Positions 32,738-35,514 of a stretch of 35,514 bases of DNA are shown here, in pieces. This stretch comes from SAR324 cluster bacterium (lineage in GTDB: Bacteria > SAR324 > NAC60-12), in the NCBI GenBank assembly GCA_015232315.1, contig JADFZZ010000042.1, positions 1 to 35,514 on the forward strand, written 5' to 3'. The notes beneath the pieces were generated by a model, which had not been told where the DNA came from, did not search any database, and was given only the letters and a program-made list of their open reading frames with translations. The first letter of the stretch is position 1. The number at the start of each line of letters is the position of its first letter. Position numbers and translations under genes: made by a program.

Positions 32738-33585
32738 TAAAAACGCTTCAACACTACCTGGAACTGATCAAATTTTCTCACACGGTATTTGCCCTTCCCT
32801 TCGCCCTGGTCGCAGTGCTGACAGCAACTCACGGATCTCCAACACTGCCTCAAGTGTTTTGGGTCATTGTGGCTATGGCAGGTGCCCGTTCTGGCGCAAT
32901 GGGCTTCAATCGGTGGCTCGACCGAAAATTTGATGCCGAAAATCCAAGGACCAGCAAGCGCCCTTCGGTGACAGGAGCGATCAATCCCCTGGCTATTCTG
33001 ATGATGACTGGCGGGTCTTACTCGGTATTGGTGATTGCCTCAGCACAATTGAATCCCTTGGCGTTCTATCTGTCTCCGGTAGCTATTTTTCTAACGGCTT
33101 TTTATTCCTTTACCAAACGTTTTACCAATTATTCCCATCTGTTTTTAGGCATAGCCATTGGTGCGGCACCTGTTGCAGCATGGATTGCTGTGACTGGAAA
33201 AATTTCTGTTGCGGCACTCACTCTTGGAACTTCCGTATTGTTCTGGATTGCCGGGTTTGATGTCCTGTATGCTCTGCAGGATCTGGAATTTGACAGGCAA
33301 ACAGGATTGTTTTCCATTCCTGCCAGATTCGGCATTCAGGGGAGTTTATTGATTGCCAGAGTGTTCCATGCCATCACCGTGCTGATGTGGCTTTTGTTTT
33401 ATTACTGGAGCGGACTGAACTACTGGTTTGCGTTGGGACTCCTGGTAGGAACCTGCCTGCTGTTCTGGGAACATTGGCTGATCCGGGATGGCAAACTGGA
33501 AAAACTCGATATGGCATTTTTTAATATGAACGGCTACATCAGCCTGACCATTTTTATGTTTACCTGCCTCGCCTGCTGGTTATAG
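32734..33585 (+). CDS. UbiA-family prenyltransferase (MqnP/TIGR01475-like)
   Basis: 283 residues, eight to nine membrane helices. The first Asp-rich motif is NRWLDRKFDAENPRTSKRP and the second is DLEFDRQTGLFSIPARFGI. LEFDRQxGLFSIPARFG and the DAENPRTSKRP stretch fit the UbiA-like group placed with futalosine-pathway menaquinone synthesis (MqnP) rather than E. coli-type UbiA, though the distinction needs alignment. It attaches a polyprenyl chain to an aromatic quinone precursor at the inner membrane. Coupled to rsgA by a 4-base overlap. Confidence 0.88.
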   Translation: MIKTLQHYLELIKFSHTVFALPFALVAVLTATHGSPTLPQVFWVIVAMAGARSGAMGFNRWLDRKFDAENPRTSKRPSVTGAINPLAILMMTGGSYSVLVIASAQLNPLAFYLSPVAIFLTAFYSFTKRFTNYSHLFLGIAIGAAPVAAWIAVTGKISVAALTLGTSVLFWIAGFDVLYALQDLEFDRQTGLFSIPARFGIQGSLLIARVFHAITVLMWLLFYYWSGLNYWFALGLLVGTCLLFWEHWLIRDGKLEKLDMAFFNMNGYISLTIFMFTCLACWL

Positions 33586-33632
33586 CGCCTATTTTCTTTA
33601 TGGGCATTCGTCACAATTGTATTGTTGTGGTC

Positions 33633-33662
33633 TAAGAATCTTTTTTACCAAAAGGATTCTTA
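33633..33662. terminator. Long hairpin after the UbiA gene
   Basis: TAAGAATC and GATTCTTA, with the inner TTTTT/AAAAG part and a 4-nt loop (TACC), form a 13-bp stem including one G-U pair, 48 bases after the stop. No T-run follows on either strand, so it is a weak candidate terminator or a stabilising hairpin. Confidence 0.4.
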
Positions 33663-33755
33663 ATGAGGCTATAGTCATCGTTTCACCTAAATTAAGAAAA
33701 CGTTCTTGTTCCCCTGCGGGGGGATAGCAACGACCAGATTAAAAACATATTTTCT

Positions 33756-33796
33756 GCCGGGCGTAGAGTCGCTACTATGGAACGTCTCTACAGACC
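33756..33796. repeat. GTAGAGACG palindromic repeat, copy 2
   Basis: GCCGGGCGTAGAGTCGCTAC, then a centre with CTATGG, then AACGTCTCTACAGACC. Read on the minus strand it aligns with 12266-12308 (GGTCTGTAGAGACG, centre, CTCTACG, CCCGGC) with changes mostly in the centre. It lies in the gap between two convergent genes. Confidence 0.65.
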
Positions 33797-33828
33797 AGAG
33801 AAGTTATGATGGGAATCATTGGGTCGTA

Positions 33829-34635
33829 TTATTTGAAGAAATTCTGGTCAGTATCAATCAAGTCTTCAGTATCAGAATCAATGGTGTAGGCATTCACACT
33901 GACAGGCTGTTGCCCCTGGTTATAGATACTCAGGGAGTCCTGCTCTCTTGGGTTTTCCAGTGTGACATATCGAATCCCCTTGAACAGAAGTTGATGGGGT
34001 GGTGAATATTTAAAATCAGGATGCTGATGACGAAAGGAGACCACCGCATTGTCCGGTGAAGATACCCTGAAATAAAATGGATGAGCCGCCGCCTGATTCA
34101 CTTTAACTTTGAGTTCATGTTCAGGAAATACGGTATGACTGGAATTCCAGGTGACATTGTCCGCTGCGTTCTGAATAGGAATTTCATGAACAACCAGACG
34201 ATGGGGATCATTTTTATAACTCAAATTTTCAGGCCAGAACAAAACACTGAAAACGATGGCCACACCAACACCCGATAATCCTGCAAATCTGGTGATTTTC
34301 AGCCGAACCGGATGATTGAACCAGCTCATAACCTCACGCCAGTTTTTTTGAAATACCAATGATTTCTGAATGTTGGTTTGTGCAATTTGTGACTGAATCC
34401 TGTTCCATAATTCAGCACTCGCTTCAGGTTGGAAATAATCCTGTTGAACTAAACTCGAAAGGTTTTCAACCTGAATGGTATCCTGTAAATGGTGATAACA
34501 TTCCATGCATTCTGCAAGGTGCTCCAGTATATTTCTAATTTGTGCCCGGTCCAGGTTTTCGTCAAGGGCCTGGCTCAATAACAAATGGAGTTCCTGACAA
34601 TCACATTTTTGTTTCTGAGCTATCAGGGGTTTCAT
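33829..34635 (-). CDS. Zinc-type transmembrane anti-sigma factor, apparently orphan
   Basis: 268 residues from ATG 34635 (GAAGG at 6-nt spacing; an in-frame TTG two codons upstream is less likely). The N-terminal domain has His39, Cys43 and Cys46 in EHLAECMECYHHL, the HxxxCxxC pattern, plus Cys11 and Cys13 in KCDCQEL. One membrane helix lies at ~114-134 (ITRFAGLSGVGVAIVFSVLF), followed by a ~130-residue periplasmic domain of beta character. No sigma factor gene is directly upstream: that space has repeats and a poly-G tract. Resembles the anti-sigma at 27549..28148 in layout only. Confidence 0.78.
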   Translation of the reverse strand: MKPLIAQKQKCDCQELHLLLSQALDENLDRAQIRNILEHLAECMECYHHLQDTIQVENLSSLVQQDYFQPEASAELWNRIQSQIAQTNIQKSLVFQKNWREVMSWFNHPVRLKITRFAGLSGVGVAIVFSVLFWPENLSYKNDPHRLVVHEIPIQNAADNVTWNSSHTVFPEHELKVKVNQAAAHPFYFRVSSPDNAVVSFRHQHPDFKYSPPHQLLFKGIRYVTLENPREQDSLSIYNQGQQPVSVNAYTIDSDTEDLIDTDQNFFK

Positions 34636-34769
34636 AATCAACCTTCGGAACAGGTGAAGCTAAACATTGGTGACGATTGCAAAAATTTACATCGTTCCTG
34701 CCCAGTAACATATCTGAATCTAACCCGAAATATAAAACTCTTTTTCGACAGATGGAAATAAAATGAGGG

Positions 34770-34886
34770 GGGAGATTCTCCAGACATCAAGGTTTGATGA
34801 CAGAGGCAATCCACATCAAACAACAGGGCATCGTATAGCACAGGGGGGGGGGTAGGACCATACAACACATTGCTGAAGAATCTCCC
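34770..34886. repeat. Inverted repeat with 10-bp perfect ends flanking a poly-G tract
   Basis: GGGAGATTCT (34770-34779) and AGAATCTCCC (34877-34886) are perfect inverted copies, each bordered by extra G or C/G runs. The ~97 bases between contain a run of ten G (34843-34852). Nothing in it codes convincingly. It is part of the ~800-base stretch 34636-35444, which otherwise holds one doubtful small frame and a MITE-like repeat copy. Confidence 0.5.
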
Positions 34887-34913
34887 GGGGGATCATTCCG
34901 GAAAAAAATCAGA

Positions 34914-35183
34914 TCAAAACCATCCTTTCCCACTGAAAGGTTTATATGTTTTTTTCCGTGAAATTACCAACTTGGCCCAACGATGTTTTCTCATTTTACT
35001 TTTTTCAGCATCGCGCATTATTTGCAAAATCCGATCATCCAAGTCCATATCACTCCTGCTTTTTAGTCTACAAATCACACCCTTCAGAATCCATTTTTCT
35101 GACATGGGCAACTTATTGAAATGTACACCACCTCGAAGTACTTCATTAAAGTGTCGTGTATATTGTGTAAGTTGCGGATTCAA
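34914..35183 (-). CDS. Doubtful small basic protein
   Basis: 89 residues from a TTG, with no ribosome site; an ATG at 35105 would give 63 residues. Composition is protein-like and basic (LDDRILQIMRDAEKSKMRKH, RWAKLVISRKKTYKPF), with no recognised family. Just upstream an ATG (35189) leads through nine T into another frame; with eight T it would join this frame as MNFFLNPQLTQ. It may be a decayed gene, a gene broken at a homopolymer, or chance. Confidence 0.3.
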   Translation of the reverse strand: MNPQLTQYTRHFNEVLRGGVHFNKLPMSEKWILKGVICRLKSRSDMDLDDRILQIMRDAEKSKMRKHRWAKLVISRKKTYKPFSGKGWF

Positions 35184-35309
35184 AAAAAAAGTTCATATTT
35201 TTTTATTTTTTTATTTTTTTAACTCCTATTACGTGTACAAATTTTTAACTCAAGGAGCTTCTGTTGAATGGCTGTGGACTGGGGACTCAGATCTCTCCTT
35301 ATTTGAGAT

Positions 35310-35369
35310 CTCGACAGTGGTAAGTTCTCAGCTTTCAGTTCTCAGTTTTTTGAATTGATTGAAATTATT
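35310..35369. repeat. MITE-like element end, copy 2
   Basis: CTCGACAGTGGTAAGTTCTC, AGCTTTCAGTTCTCAG, T6, then GAATTGATTGAAATTATT: differs from the minus-strand reading of 15726-15785 at about three of 60 positions. No clear inverted second end was found in the remaining 145 bases, so this copy may be partial or extend differently. Confidence 0.75.
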
Positions 35370-35428
35370 CTGATTGTTTATATAATTCTCGGGTTTTCTA
35401 AAAAAATTTCTTTGACAATTTAAAGCAC

Positions 35429-35443
35429 TGGCACGGTTTATGC
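35429..35443 (+). promoter_or_regulatory. Sigma-54-type -24/-12 match
   Basis: TGGCACGGTTTATGC matches the TGGCACG-N4-TTGC consensus at all fixed positions but one, with correct GG-GC spacing. It points rightward into a region that on the minus strand seems to end a gene, so its function is doubtful. Confidence 0.3.
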
Positions 35444-35444
35444 G

Positions 35445-35514
35445 CTAGGCGGCTTTTTCCAAAGAGAGCTCATCAACTGGTTCTAAATTGACCAATTCAG
35501 AGGAACATTTTCGA
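35445..35514 (-). CDS. C-terminal end of a gene running off the window
   Basis: On the minus strand the last bases read RKCSSELVNLEPVDELSLEK then AA and a TAG at 35445-35447. The segment is open to the edge and protein-like, but 22 residues are too few to name a family. The gene body lies beyond 35514. Confidence 0.35.
   Translation of the reverse strand, partial: RKCSSELVNLEPVDELSLEKAA

Noticed and set aside
34870-35358. 162-residue plus-strand open frame across the repeat-rich tract
   Set aside because: It runs through the MITE-like repeat copy and AT-rich homopolymers, has Phe/Ser/Cys-rich non-protein-like composition and no ribosome site.

Overview
The window reads as a chromosomal segment of a Gram-negative, aerobically respiring bacterium with moderate GC (estimated by eye at about 45%). 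The Gram-negative call rests on LptB, LptC, a LolB-like lipoprotein, several signal-peptide proteins that look like outer-membrane proteins, and a PspA/RpoN pair. The gene styles (CtaC with a GPDG/DDI insert, a TIGR01475-like UbiA, FG-GAP and Sel1/pentapeptide secreted proteins, long tracts of dispersed inverted repeats) suggest a deltaproteobacterial or SAR324-like lineage. That placement is inference and weak; no rRNA, tRNA or phage/plasmid gene was seen.

Layout. 1-1650: the 3' remnant of a SpoIIE-type phosphatase gene, then a dynamin-like/DUF697 GTPase. 1870-6832 (minus strand): a Sel1 + pentapeptide-repeat secreted protein, a biotin-dependent acyl-CoA carboxyltransferase subunit, an RHH/TerB-like protein and a membrane-anchored low-complexity protein. 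6910-10809: fmt, then minus-strand OsmC, a Na+/Ca2+ antiporter and an FG-GAP lipoprotein. 10993-14987: an FmdB-type zinc ribbon protein, divergent lptB, then rpoN and pspA. 15007-17095 (minus): a tail-anchored protein and two small probable outer-membrane proteins. 17322-23787: a cytochrome c oxidase locus, with an RDD protein carrying a Coa1-like tail divergent from ctaB, a 34-residue membrane peptide, ctaC, ctaD, ctaE, ctaF, a second subunit III and a small Cys-containing membrane protein. 24149-25977: an L,D-transpeptidase convergent with argB. 26228-29149: lptC, then an ECF sigma / zinc anti-sigma / bactofilin-like triad. 29153-30765 (minus): a TerB-domain protein and a D-Ala-D-Ala carboxypeptidase. 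30964-33585: a 35-residue membrane peptide, a LolB-like lipoprotein, rsgA and a UbiA-family prenyltransferase, all tightly coupled. 33829-35514: an orphan-looking zinc anti-sigma factor, a repeat-rich tract and a partial gene cut by the edge.

The most interesting points are these. CtaD keeps every metal ligand and the D-channel residues but has hydrophobic residues at all three K-channel positions I could align. The oxidase operon carries two subunit III paralogues plus two tiny membrane proteins. The divergent RDD-Coa1-like gene looks like an assembly factor. At least two families of short dispersed inverted-repeat elements occur as more than one copy in the window. I did not find a defence system, CRISPR array, biosynthetic cluster or intact transposon.
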